NCBI RefSeq assembly: GCF_013093415.1
Contig: NZ_JABFBC010000001.1
Span: forward strand, 1,550,001-1,614,000
DNA from: Halovulum dunhuangense
Lineage (GTDB): Bacteria; Pseudomonadota; Alphaproteobacteria; Rhodobacterales; Rhodobacteraceae
Direction of reading: 5' to 3'
DNA length: 64,000 nucleotides
The notes under the pieces were generated by a model. It worked only from the letters and a program-made list of their open reading frames with translations. It was not told the DNA's origin and ran no database searches. The position numbers and the translations under genes were made by a program. Shown here piece after piece: positions 52,008 through 59,232 of this stretch; within the stretch, counting starts at the first letter, position 1, and each line of letters starts with the position of its first letter.

Positions 52008-52918
52008 GCGCGATACTCCCCGTTCTCGTACCAGGTCTCGCCGATGGGCGCGGCATCGCCCTCGGCGCGGCGGATCGCCTTGATGCCAAGGTTGCTGTCG
52101 GACAGCTCGAAGGCCGAGCCGCCATCCTCCAGCGGGATCTCGTTCATGAAGAAGCCCTTCACGCCGGATCGCGCGCAGGTCAGGCCCGCGTGATCCTCGA
52201 CCTTGTAGGGCACGTCCGAGAAGACCAGCGGTTCCACCCTGGTGAAGGGCGGCACCGCGTGCAGCCGCTTCTCGCGCCCCGCCGACAGGAATGTCAGGTG
52301 GCGCGCCATGTGCAGCTTGGGCAGATCCCAGCGCGGGATGGGCGAGGGCGTCATGACGTGCCGGCCATTGACCAGCGCGGGGTAGCTCGCCCCCTGCATG
52401 ACCCGGCCGGAGCGGACGATCTGTTCGTACAGGATCAGCCACAGCCGGCTGTAATCGGCATCGGCATGCATCTGCCGCGCGACGGACATGTTCGGCTCCA
52501 CCGGGCGCAGCGGCTCGGGGTTCGGCACCTGAAGCACCAGAACCTGGTCCTCGCGCATCTTCTCCTCGGGGATGCGGTGGCGGCTTTGCACGATGGTGGC
52601 GTCGATCGTGTCCCATGTCTCCCGCGCGCCGGAGACGCGCGAGAGGAACTTGCGGATCGAGGCGGCGTTCACGGAATCGTCCGCGCCCTGGTCGATCACC
52701 TTCACCACGCTGTCGGGCCGGATCAGCGTCAGCGTCACCTGAAGCCCCCCGGTGCCCCAGCCGCGGGCGATGGGCACCTCGCGGCTGGCATAGGGCATCT
52801 GGCAGCCCGGCACGGCGATGGCCTTGAGCATCTTGCGGCGCAGCTCTCGCTTGGCCGAGGCGTCGAGGAAGCCGTAGGAAAACGCCTCCCAGCTGCGGGA
52901 CAGGGCAGAGAGTGTCAT
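52004..52918 (-). CDS. phnJ: PhnJ-family C-P lyase subunit lacking most Fe-S cysteines
   Basis: A 304-residue PhnJ homologue (E. coli about 281). Classical PhnJ is the radical-SAM C-P lyase with a CX2CX21CX5C motif. Most PhnJ landmarks are here: AVPGCQMPYASREVPI (radical glycine position Gly38), GWGTGGLQVTLTLI, VKVIDQGADDSVNAASIRKF, QSRHRIPEE, GREKRLHAVPPFTRVEPL. But the C-terminal motif reads CARSGVKG...FELSDSNLG: Cys248 is kept, the second cysteine is Ser251, the third aligns with Leu272 and the fourth with Gly278. One residue is missing between them. The frame is intact and coupled to phnI and phnK. Either the chemistry differs or a canonical PhnJ exists elsewhere. Confidence 0.85.
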   Translation of the reverse strand: MTLSALSRSWEAFSYGFLDASAKRELRRKMLKAIAVPGCQMPYASREVPIARGWGTGGLQVTLTLIRPDSVVKVIDQGADDSVNAASIRKFLSRVSGARETWDTIDATIVQSRHRIPEEKMREDQVLVLQVPNPEPLRPVEPNMSVARQMHADADYSRLWLILYEQIVRSGRVMQGASYPALVNGRHVMTPSPIPRWDLPKLHMARHLTFLSAGREKRLHAVPPFTRVEPLVFSDVPYKVEDHAGLTCARSGVKGFFMNEIPLEDGGSAFELSDSNLGIKAIRRAEGDAAPIGETWYENGEYRA

Positions 52919-53994
52919 ACGGTCTCCTTTTCCGCCGGCTGGCCCTTGGCGGGGCGCGTCTCCTGGCGTTTCTTCGCGTCGCGCATGGCGTCGAGCGAGG
53001 ACTGGAAGGTAACGTAATGGGGCAGCTTCAGGTGGATGCAGAAGCCTGACGCCTCCATCGGTTCGGTGTGGTAGAGGAAGAATTCCTCTTCCACGGGCGA
53101 GCCCTTGGCGGCCCCTGGCGCGTTCAGGTCCAGCGTGGCGCCCGCGATCACCTTGACCTCGTTCCAGCCGAAGGTGGCGCAGAAGCCCACGCTCAGCTGC
53201 GGGCCCTTGCCCTTGGACACCACCTCGGCCTGGCTGATCTTGACCCTTCCGGCCGAGAAGCGCGCGCCGGAGGGGTGACGCACCACGACTTCCGCCTCGG
53301 ACAGGCGCAGCTCGTTCACGGTGGGGTGGTCGGTGCCGTAGCCGCGCATCGCCGAATAGCCCAGCGCCAGAACGCCGCCGGTGTCGGCGCGGGCCAGCGA
53401 TTGCAGCGTGTGCGCGCGCCTGGCGGGAAAGAGCAGCGGCTCGCGCGTCAGGTCGGGGATGGCGTCGGGCGCGACCGGCACGGGTCTTGTCTCGGCGATC
53501 AGGCCGTGGGCCTTTTCCCAGGCGGCGACGGATGGGTGCTGCGGACGGGCCGGCACGGCGGCAGGCTCCACCGGCGGCGGGGTGAAGGGGGTCCCCTCAA
53601 GCACGCCGGTCGCCAGCAGGCGGTGCGAATAGTCCAGCGTGGGCCCAAGGATCTGGCCGCCCGGAATGTCCTTGAACGCGGCCGAGATGCAGCGATGCAC
53701 GCGCTGCGCCTGCGGCGTCACCGGCTCGGCCACCGCAAGGCGGGGCTGGGTCGTGCGCCAGGCCCTGAGCAGGAGCACCGCCTCGTAGAGATCGCCGCCG
53801 GACTGCGCCAGCGCCAGCGCGGCCAGATCGGGCGCGTAGAGCGAGGCCTCGCCCATCACCCGGTCGATCAGCGCGGGCATCGAGGCGCGGATCGTCTCGA
53901 CCCGGTCCGCGTCGATGCTGCCCAGTTCCTCGCGGTAGAGCCGCTCGGCCTGTTCGATGGCGCGCTCGCCGCCACGGGTTGCCACATAGGCCAT
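52915..53994 (-). CDS. phnI: C-P lyase complex subunit PhnI
   Basis: A 359-residue core subunit, close to the E. coli length (354). PhnI motifs: AYVATRGGERAIEQAERL, LAALALAQSGGDLYEAVLLLRAWRTT, FKDIPGGQILGPTLDYSHRLL, ALGYSAMRGYGTDHPTVNELR and HLKLPHYVTFQSSLD. The histidines in HLKLPH, which form a zinc site near PhnJ in E. coli, are present. Its ATG shares one base with the phnH stop (TGATG). PhnI catalyses nucleobase displacement on ATP. Confidence 0.93.
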   Translation of the reverse strand: MAYVATRGGERAIEQAERLYREELGSIDADRVETIRASMPALIDRVMGEASLYAPDLAALALAQSGGDLYEAVLLLRAWRTTQPRLAVAEPVTPQAQRVHRCISAAFKDIPGGQILGPTLDYSHRLLATGVLEGTPFTPPPVEPAAVPARPQHPSVAAWEKAHGLIAETRPVPVAPDAIPDLTREPLLFPARRAHTLQSLARADTGGVLALGYSAMRGYGTDHPTVNELRLSEAEVVVRHPSGARFSAGRVKISQAEVVSKGKGPQLSVGFCATFGWNEVKVIAGATLDLNAPGAAKGSPVEEEFFLYHTEPMEASGFCIHLKLPHYVTFQSSLDAMRDAKKRQETRPAKGQPAEKETV

Positions 53995-54533
53995 CAGAGC
54001 ACCTCCACTCTGGTGGAACGGGGCAGCGCGACAAGGCGCGCGCCGTCCACGATTGCGATGTCCACCCCCTCGGGGTAGCGGATGCGGGCGTCGCGCAGGG
54101 CGAAGAAGCCCTCGGGCAGGCCGCCCAGGCTGATCCGCGTCTCGGTCTCGATCCCCGGTCCGGTCAGGCGCAGCGTGGCGCCCTCGCCGATGGTCGCGGC
54201 CACGATCAGCGTGGCGCCGTCGTCGGGATAGAGCGCAGAGCCGGCGGGCAGCGCCTCCAGCGTCTCCCGCGCGCGGGAGTGGCCGGAAAGGAAGGCGTGA
54301 TCGGCCTCGGCCGCCGGCACGAGGGAAGCCCCCGCTCGGCTGACCAGCGCAGACAGATGCGGGGTGTCGGCAAATACCCTGCATTCGCGGTCGATGAGCG
54401 CCAGCGCAAGGCAGTCGAGCCCCGGCTCGGGCAGCGCCTGCACGCTGCCGGGGCGGGAAAAGGCCCACATCAGCGCCTCGAAGGCGGCGTTGTCGCGGAT
54501 CTCGTCGACATTCGGTTGGGGGGCGGTCAGCAT
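53994..54533 (-). CDS. phnH: C-P lyase complex subunit PhnH
   Basis: A 179-residue subunit (E. coli 194). It begins with the family block DEIRDNAAFEALMWAFSRPGSVQALPEPG and has ALALIDRECRVFAD, GSALYPDDGATLIVAA and TLRLTGPGIETETRISLGGLP. These agree with PhnH, which dimerises in the heterooctameric PhnGHIJ core. TGATG overlaps couple it to phnG and phnI. Confidence 0.92.
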   Translation of the reverse strand: MLTAPQPNVDEIRDNAAFEALMWAFSRPGSVQALPEPGLDCLALALIDRECRVFADTPHLSALVSRAGASLVPAAEADHAFLSGHSRARETLEALPAGSALYPDDGATLIVAATIGEGATLRLTGPGIETETRISLGGLPEGFFALRDARIRYPEGVDIAIVDGARLVALPRSTRVEVL

Positions 54534-54979
54534 CAGAACGTCTCCATGTCGACGCGGGTGGCCTCGACCGCGCGCATCCGCGCAATGTCTTCGGCGTCCT
54601 GCCGGGCGGACTGGCCCGCGACGAAATCGGCAACCTCGGCGCGCGCGATGCCCGAGGCCCAGGCCGCGTCCAGCACCGCCATCGCCATCGCGCGTTCCAT
54701 GTCGCGCCCCGTGACCATGCCGTAGCCTTCGACGCCCGCTGCGCGGACATGCGCCTCGGCGACCAGCACCTCGCCCAGGTGGAAATCGACCTCCTGCACC
54801 GGGTCGCGCAGCGGCTGCATGACAAGTCCGGTGCGCGAGGCCAGCACCTCGACCTCGCCCAGGCCGGGCAGCAGCCGCTCGGCCAGCGCCTTCATCGGCG
54901 CATCGTCAGCGCGGGCGAGCACGGACAGAAGCCGGCCATGCTCTGCCCCGCCATGCGGCGCGGTTTCGCTGTCAAACAT
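54533..54979 (-). CDS. phnG: C-P lyase complex subunit PhnG
   Basis: A 148-residue core subunit. PhnG features: HGRLLSVLARADDAPMKALAERLLPG, RTGLVMQPLRDPVQEVDFHLGEVLVAEAHV and GYGMVTGRDMERAMAMAVLDAA. It overlaps phnF by eight bases upstream and phnH by one base downstream. Confidence 0.92.
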   Translation of the reverse strand: MFDSETAPHGGAEHGRLLSVLARADDAPMKALAERLLPGLGEVEVLASRTGLVMQPLRDPVQEVDFHLGEVLVAEAHVRAAGVEGYGMVTGRDMERAMAMAVLDAAWASGIARAEVADFVAGQSARQDAEDIARMRAVEATRVDMETF

Positions 54980-55703
54980 CGTTGCGATCCTCTTCCTCGG
55001 TATCGAGCGTGAATTTCACGCGGTCGCCGGCCCAGACCGCCTCGGAGTAGCCGATCACCGTGCCATCGGCGGTCACGTCGGCCTTGGTCACGACCAGGAC
55101 CGGGCTTTCGGGATGCTGGCTGAGTAGCGCCGCCTCCTCGGGCTCGGGGCGGCGGGTGAAGATGGTGGTGCGCCGGCGGAAATAGTCGGCAATTCCGTGG
55201 TCGCGGTAGATGTCCGAGACCGACTCGCCCGCCGCGCGGCGGGCGCCCAGGTCCGGGAAGCGCGCGACCGGGAACCAGCCGATGCCCAGGCTGATCGGCA
55301 CCCCGTCGGCAAGGCCGCGCCGCACCAGGCGGTGCACCGGGGCCTCGGTCTCGATCCCGAGAATTGCCGAGATCGCGTCCGGGGCGGGGCGGATGTCGTT
55401 GGCGATATGCTCCCCCGATGGTGTGACGCCCTGCTCGCGCAGGTTCTTGCGGAACCGGGTCCGCCGTCCGATGTGGTACTCGATGAGCGGCGCGTTCTGG
55501 ATGAAGGTGCCGTTGCCCTGCACGACCTTCAGCTTGCCCTCGAGCGCCAGTTCGCGGATCGCGCGGCGCACCGAGTGGCGGCCCACGCCGAATTCCCGCG
55601 CCAGTTCCGGCTCGATCGGCAGCCGGCTGCCCGGTTTCAGCTCGCCACGCGCGATGCGACCGGCAATGTCGTCGCGGATATCCCTCCAGCTTTCGCGTCC
55701 CAC
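54972..55703 (-). CDS. phnF: GntR/HutC-family regulator of the phn operon
   Basis: A 243-residue regulator. N-terminal winged helix: WRDIRDDIAGRIARGELKPGSRLP, then ELAREFGVGRHSVRRAIRELALEGKL and VVQGNGTFIQ. The C-terminal UTRA ligand domain includes VHRLVRRGLADGVPISLGIGWFPVARFP. The start is GTG 55703 with AGGGG upstream. A 20-base palindrome lies 10-29 bases before the start, a position suited to autorepression. It is first in the operon and coupled to phnG. Confidence 0.9.
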   Translation of the reverse strand: MGRESWRDIRDDIAGRIARGELKPGSRLPIEPELAREFGVGRHSVRRAIRELALEGKLKVVQGNGTFIQNAPLIEYHIGRRTRFRKNLREQGVTPSGEHIANDIRPAPDAISAILGIETEAPVHRLVRRGLADGVPISLGIGWFPVARFPDLGARRAAGESVSDIYRDHGIADYFRRRTTIFTRRPEPEEAALLSQHPESPVLVVTKADVTADGTVIGYSEAVWAGDRVKFTLDTEEEDRNDV

Positions 55704-55712
55704 GATGTCCCC

Positions 55713-55732
55713 TCATTCATTCGGATGAATGA
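55713..55732. promoter_or_regulatory. PhnF-type operator palindrome
   Basis: TCATTCATTCGGATGAATGA: 18 of 20 positions are symmetric. It sits immediately before phnF. Its core ATTCATTCGGATGA occurs once more in the window, in front of phnC set B. Confidence 0.6.
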
Positions 55733-55748
55733 TGGGATGCCAGATTCG

Positions 55749-55767
55749 TGTGACAGCCGGATGAAGC
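55749..55767 (-). promoter_or_regulatory. Pho-like box upstream of phnF
   Basis: Minus strand GCTTCATCCGGCTGTCACA: a TTCAT half and a perfect CTGTCAC half with an 11-base period. It lies just upstream of the palindrome, the same order as at phnC set B. Confidence 0.45.
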
Positions 55768-55795
55768 CTGCGCGACGTTTCGCTGAAGCCACGCG

Positions 55796-56476
55796 TCAGG
55801 CGCGCAGCGCAAATCGGCGCAGGATGTGGAACATGCCCGCGCCATCCTCGCCGAAAAGACAGATCTCCCCGATGGGGAAGGGGCGGGGCAGCAGGGGCGC
55901 CACCACGGGGGCGAGCGCTGCCTCGACCGCCGCCGCGTCCTGCGGGTCGAGCTTGCCGCTCAGCGTCAGGTGGAAGCGGAATTCCTCCATCACATAGGGA
56001 TAGCCCCAGCGGTCGAGCAGTTCGCGCTGCCGCGGGCTCAGCCGGTCCGGCGCGCGCCGCGCGATCTCCGACCCGGTCGGCGGTGCGCGGAAAGGATCGA
56101 GGTCGCGGACGCAGGCTGCCGCCAGTGCCGCCAGCGGCGCGGCGTCCCCTTCGGGCACCAGCGCAAGGAAGCCACCAAGCCGCGCAAGGCGAAGCCCCTG
56201 GAGATCGAACGGCGCAATGCGCGATGCCAGAGCCGCGCAGGCGTCCGCCAGCGCATCGGCGGTCTGGCCCTGGGCAAGCCGAAAGGGCGGCTTCAGGGTT
56301 CCGTGAAAGCCGTATTTGCGCGGCGTTCCGGTCAGTTCCGCCACGGGGCGGGGCAGGCCCGCCACGTCGGGATGGGCAACGGTGCTGCCCGTGGCCGGAT
56401 CCCAGCCCAGCCATGCGGCACCGAAATCCGAAAGCCCGCCCGCAGGCGGCGCGTAATAGATCGCGAAGCGTTTCAT
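55796..56476 (-). CDS. DUF1045 phosphonate-cluster protein, 2H phosphoesterase-like
   Basis: A 226-residue cytoplasmic protein of the DUF1045 family found in C-P lyase operons. It has two H-x-T motifs typical of 2H phosphodiesterases: YGFHGTLKPPF (His58, Thr60) and RFHLTLSG (His169, Thr171). 2H enzymes open cyclic phosphates. The E. coli pathway needs PhnP to open ribose 1,2-cyclic phosphate, and no phnP is visible here, so this protein is a good candidate to replace it. ATG 56476 gives the usual family start (RFAIYYAP); ATG 56485 is an alternative. It lies 92 bases before phnF in the same direction. Confidence 0.82.
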   Translation of the reverse strand: MKRFAIYYAPPAGGLSDFGAAWLGWDPATGSTVAHPDVAGLPRPVAELTGTPRKYGFHGTLKPPFRLAQGQTADALADACAALASRIAPFDLQGLRLARLGGFLALVPEGDAAPLAALAAACVRDLDPFRAPPTGSEIARRAPDRLSPRQRELLDRWGYPYVMEEFRFHLTLSGKLDPQDAAAVEAALAPVVAPLLPRPFPIGEICLFGEDGAGMFHILRRFALRA

Positions 56477-56531
56477 GCTGTCCATGCCGGGGCGTCTACC
56501 GCGGCAACGTCACGATTCCATGACGGCCGGG

Positions 56532-57344
56532 CTACCGCAACTCCACCAGGCACCGGGCGCCCGCGGGGATCCGCCCCTCGGGGTTCGGCAGGACCAGCCG
56601 CACGCCGAAGGTGCCGCTGGCCGCGTCGAGGATCGGGTCGACCACGTCGATCACCGCCTCGTGCCGCCCCTCCAGCGGGGGGGCAAGCGCGACCGCGTGG
56701 GTCTGTCCCGGCGCTATGCGGCTGAAATAGGCGGCGGGCAGATAGACCTCGACGTAAAGCGGGTCGATCTGCGCCAGCGTCAGGATGCCGGCCTGTTCGG
56801 TCGCGTATTCGCCTTCCGTCGCCAGCAGCTGGGTCACGACGCCATCGAAGGGGCTGTTCAGGGTGCGCCGGTCCAGCAGCGCGCGCGCCTGGCGTTCCTG
56901 GATCGCGGCCAGCTCTCGCGCGATCGTCGCCTGTTCCAGCGACAACTCGCTCAGCGCCACCTCGATCTCGGCCTGCTCCAGCGTGGTCGCGGCGGCGACG
57001 TTGCGTTCCTGCAGGCTGCGGGCGCGTTCGTATTCCTTCCGGCGCAGCTCCAGCCGCGCAGCGCTCGCCCGCACCTCGACGTCCGAGCGTGCCTGCGCCT
57101 CGGCCAGTTCCAGCTGCAACTGCTGCACCGCATCCTCCAGCCGGACCAGCGGCTGGCCCGCGCGGACAAGCTGCCCGCGATCGACGAAGATCTCCTCGAT
57201 CGTGCCCTCGTCCGGGGCGCTGAGCGTCGCCACCGACTTCGGCTCGATCACGCAATCGAAGGTCTGCGCCGCTGCCGCGCCGACAAGAACAGGTGTGGCG
57301 AGAAGGGTAATCAGGGTTGCCCTGGGGCCAATCGCAAACGACAT
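56532..57344 (-). CDS. HlyD-type periplasmic adaptor without a partner nearby
   Basis: A 270-residue adaptor with signal peptide (ATLITLLATPVLVGAAAAQ). Lipoyl-type halves: EPKSVATLSAPDEGTIEEIFVDRGQLV and TLNSPFDGVVTQLLATEGEYA, separated by a heptad-rich hairpin of about 90 residues (LELAEAQARSDVEVRASAARLEL). The barrel region follows (VYLPAAYFSRIAPGQTHAV). No transporter gene is adjacent. Start at 57344 follows CAGGACAAC; the longer open frame begins in the divergent gene's upstream region. It ends 55 bases before the DUF1045 gene and may be co-transcribed, but no function link is evident. Confidence 0.78.
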   Translation of the reverse strand: MSFAIGPRATLITLLATPVLVGAAAAQTFDCVIEPKSVATLSAPDEGTIEEIFVDRGQLVRAGQPLVRLEDAVQQLQLELAEAQARSDVEVRASAARLELRRKEYERARSLQERNVAAATTLEQAEIEVALSELSLEQATIARELAAIQERQARALLDRRTLNSPFDGVVTQLLATEGEYATEQAGILTLAQIDPLYVEVYLPAAYFSRIAPGQTHAVALAPPLEGRHEAVIDVVDPILDAASGTFGVRLVLPNPEGRIPAGARCLVELR

Positions 57345-57471
57345 GTTGTCCTGCCTGAAAGCTGTTCGCCCGACACTGGCGCATTTGCCGCCGCCGCTCA
57401 ACCCGCACGCGTGATTGTATTGGCGCCCGCACCCTGCTTTGATCGCGGCGGACAGGCAGGACGGCGGTATC

Positions 57472-58491
57472 ATGGACGCGGACACGGCACGGGCGCTGGC
57501 CCGGACAGAGGCGCGGTTTCTGGGCGACTACCCGACGCTGGTCGCGCTGAACGCCGGCCTTGCGACGGGCCTGCTGGACCGGCTGTGCCGCGACGGGCTG
57601 GCCCGCGATGGCGCGCATGCCGAACTTCTGCTGCATCTTCTCGAAAGGGGCGGCGCGATCGTGCCGCGGCAGGACCGCTGGGTTGCGGGGGAGGACCTGG
57701 CCCGGCTGCACGCGATCCGCTGGGAGGGCTTCGCCGCGCGGCTTCGCTTTACCGCGATGGCGGCGGCGGATCTGCTGACCGGCGGGGCTGCCTGTTTCGG
57801 CGATCTTCCCGCCTTCATGGCGCAGAGCCGCACCTTCGGCTTCTTCAACTACGCCCGCGCGCTGGGCACCGGGGCCGCGAACCTTCAGGATACCGAGCCA
57901 TGGTGCGCCTATGTCACCGCACTCAGCGAGCTCGAGGCGCCGGTCCTCGCGCCGCTGCTGCCGCTGGAAGGGGTTGCGCGCCTTCTCGAGATCGGCGGCA
58001 ATACCGGTGCGTTCGCCCTTGGCGTCCTGGCGCGGTGGCCGGGGCTGCACGTCACCGTGCTCGACCTGCCGGCCGTGGCCGGACTGGGCCGGCGGCACGT
58101 TGCGGCGCGGGGGCAGGGTGGCCGCATCGATTTCGTGGCCGGTGACATGCGGGCGGATCCGCTGCCGCATGTGGCGGGCCAGCCGCCGCGGGCGATCCTG
58201 TTCAAGTCGGTGCTGCACGACTGGCCCGAGGATCAGGCGCGAGGCATGATCGCACGCGCGGCCGCCCATCTGCCCCCGGGCGGGAGGCTGATCGTCTGCG
58301 AGCGCGGAGCCTTCGCGGACGAGGCGGATGCCGGCGGGCTGGCGGGGGCCGCGAACCTGGTCTTCGCGCGCTTCTATCGCAGGCCCGGCTTCTACGAGGA
58401 TGCGTTCCGCGCCGCGGGCCTGACGCTGCTGCCCGGGCGGGACGCGATGCTCGACATGCTCTTTCACGTCATCGCGGGGCAGAAACCATGA
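57472..58491 (+). CDS. SAM-dependent O-methyltransferase (COMT/acetylserotonin-type fold)
   Basis: A 339-residue methyltransferase. An N-terminal helical domain (about 1-140) replaces the usual dimerisation domain. The SAM site is LLEIGGNTGAFALGVLARWPGLHVTVLDLP (a GGNTG form of motif I), followed by DFVAGDMRADPLP and LFKSVLHDWPEDQARGMIARAA, which contains the HDW catalytic His of the COMT family, then PGGRLIVCERGAF. It overlaps a small P-loop kinase gene by four bases. The substrate is unknown; secondary metabolite or quinone-like hydroxyls are typical. Confidence 0.78.
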   Translation: MDADTARALARTEARFLGDYPTLVALNAGLATGLLDRLCRDGLARDGAHAELLLHLLERGGAIVPRQDRWVAGEDLARLHAIRWEGFAARLRFTAMAAADLLTGGAACFGDLPAFMAQSRTFGFFNYARALGTGAANLQDTEPWCAYVTALSELEAPVLAPLLPLEGVARLLEIGGNTGAFALGVLARWPGLHVTVLDLPAVAGLGRRHVAARGQGGRIDFVAGDMRADPLPHVAGQPPRAILFKSVLHDWPEDQARGMIARAAAHLPPGGRLIVCERGAFADEADAGGLAGAANLVFARFYRRPGFYEDAFRAAGLTLLPGRDAMLDMLFHVIAGQKP

Positions 58492-59036
58492 GGGTGATCG
58501 CGGTATCGGGCGTGCCGGGGTCCGGCAAGACCACGCTCGCCCGCGCCCTTGCCCAGGGGCTTGGGGCGCGGCTGGTGGAGTATGACCGCCACGAGGCCAT
58601 GACCCGGCGCCCGCCCGCAGAGATCGAGGACTGGCTCGGCCGCGGTGCGCCCTATGCGGAAATTCCGGTGCCGGGCCTGCGGGCGGCGGTGCAGGAGGCG
58701 GCCGCGCTCGGGCCGGTCGTCTTCGACACGCCGCTTGGCCGGGCCCTGCCCGAGACCGCGGACCTGATCGACCTGTCCGTCTGGCTGGACTGCCCCCGGG
58801 ACCTGGCGCTCGCGCGCAAGATCGCGCAACTGTCCCATGGGGTGAAGCCCGGCTCGGGAGATCAGTTCGCACGGTGGTTGTGCGGTTATCTTGGCGCCTA
58901 TGAAAGCGTGATCGGCCCGGCCTGCCGTCTTCAGGAATGCCGGGTGCGCCCGCTGGCGGATCTGCGCGTCCCCGAGGCGCAAACGCCGGATGCCGCCATT
59001 TCCCTGGTGATGCGCGCCGTTGGGGCGAATACTTGA
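58488..59036 (+). CDS. Small P-loop kinase/ATPase coupled to the methyltransferase
   Basis: A 182-residue P-loop protein. Walker A VSGVPGSGKTTLARAL at residues 6-21, a DRH near the position of a kinase DxD motif (VEYDRHEAM), a Walker-B-like VVFDTPLG, and SVWLDCPRDLALARKIAQ as a likely lid region. It resembles small nucleoside- or metabolite-kinases but I cannot name the substrate. ATGA overlap shows co-translation with the methyltransferase upstream. Confidence 0.7.
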   Translation: MRVIAVSGVPGSGKTTLARALAQGLGARLVEYDRHEAMTRRPPAEIEDWLGRGAPYAEIPVPGLRAAVQEAAALGPVVFDTPLGRALPETADLIDLSVWLDCPRDLALARKIAQLSHGVKPGSGDQFARWLCGYLGAYESVIGPACRLQECRVRPLADLRVPEAQTPDAAISLVMRAVGANT

Positions 59037-59057
59037 AATTTTGTTTCGTCACTCATG

Positions 59058-59123
59058 CGTTGTGAGAAAAAACACAACGTTTCTGACCTCCTGGGAAATC
59101 AAAAGTGGAAACGAGTCACTTTT
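59058..59123 (+). promoter_or_regulatory. Two inverted repeats in the AT-rich gap before the giant protein
   Basis: CGTTGTG (59058-59064) pairs with CACAACG (59073-59079). AAAAGTG (59101-59107) pairs with CACTTTT (59117-59123), which runs into a T stretch. A weaker TCCGGC/GCCGGA pair lies at 59181-59205. The 196-base gap is much richer in A+T than its surroundings. The repeats could end the upstream operon or be regulator sites for the giant gene. Confidence 0.4.
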
Positions 59124-59232
59124 TCGCGCAGGCTGCGCCCAGGCTTGGTGGCAGTCAGGCTGTATTGAGAAGACAGTTGATCCGGCGCAGCGCTGCTCTG
59201 CCGGAGCTTGGTTTTGATGTATGGAGCCTTAG

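Noticed and set aside
51198-52616. A 472-residue form of PhnK with a long N-terminal extension
   Set aside because: The extension lies wholly within phnJ in another frame and has shadow composition; the ATGA overlap at 52007 gives the normal PhnK length.
52004-52918. phnJ as a frameshifted pseudogene
   Set aside because: The reading frame is continuous, motifs before the changed loop are conserved, residues of the loop other than the cysteines still align, and both ends overlap functional neighbours by four bases.
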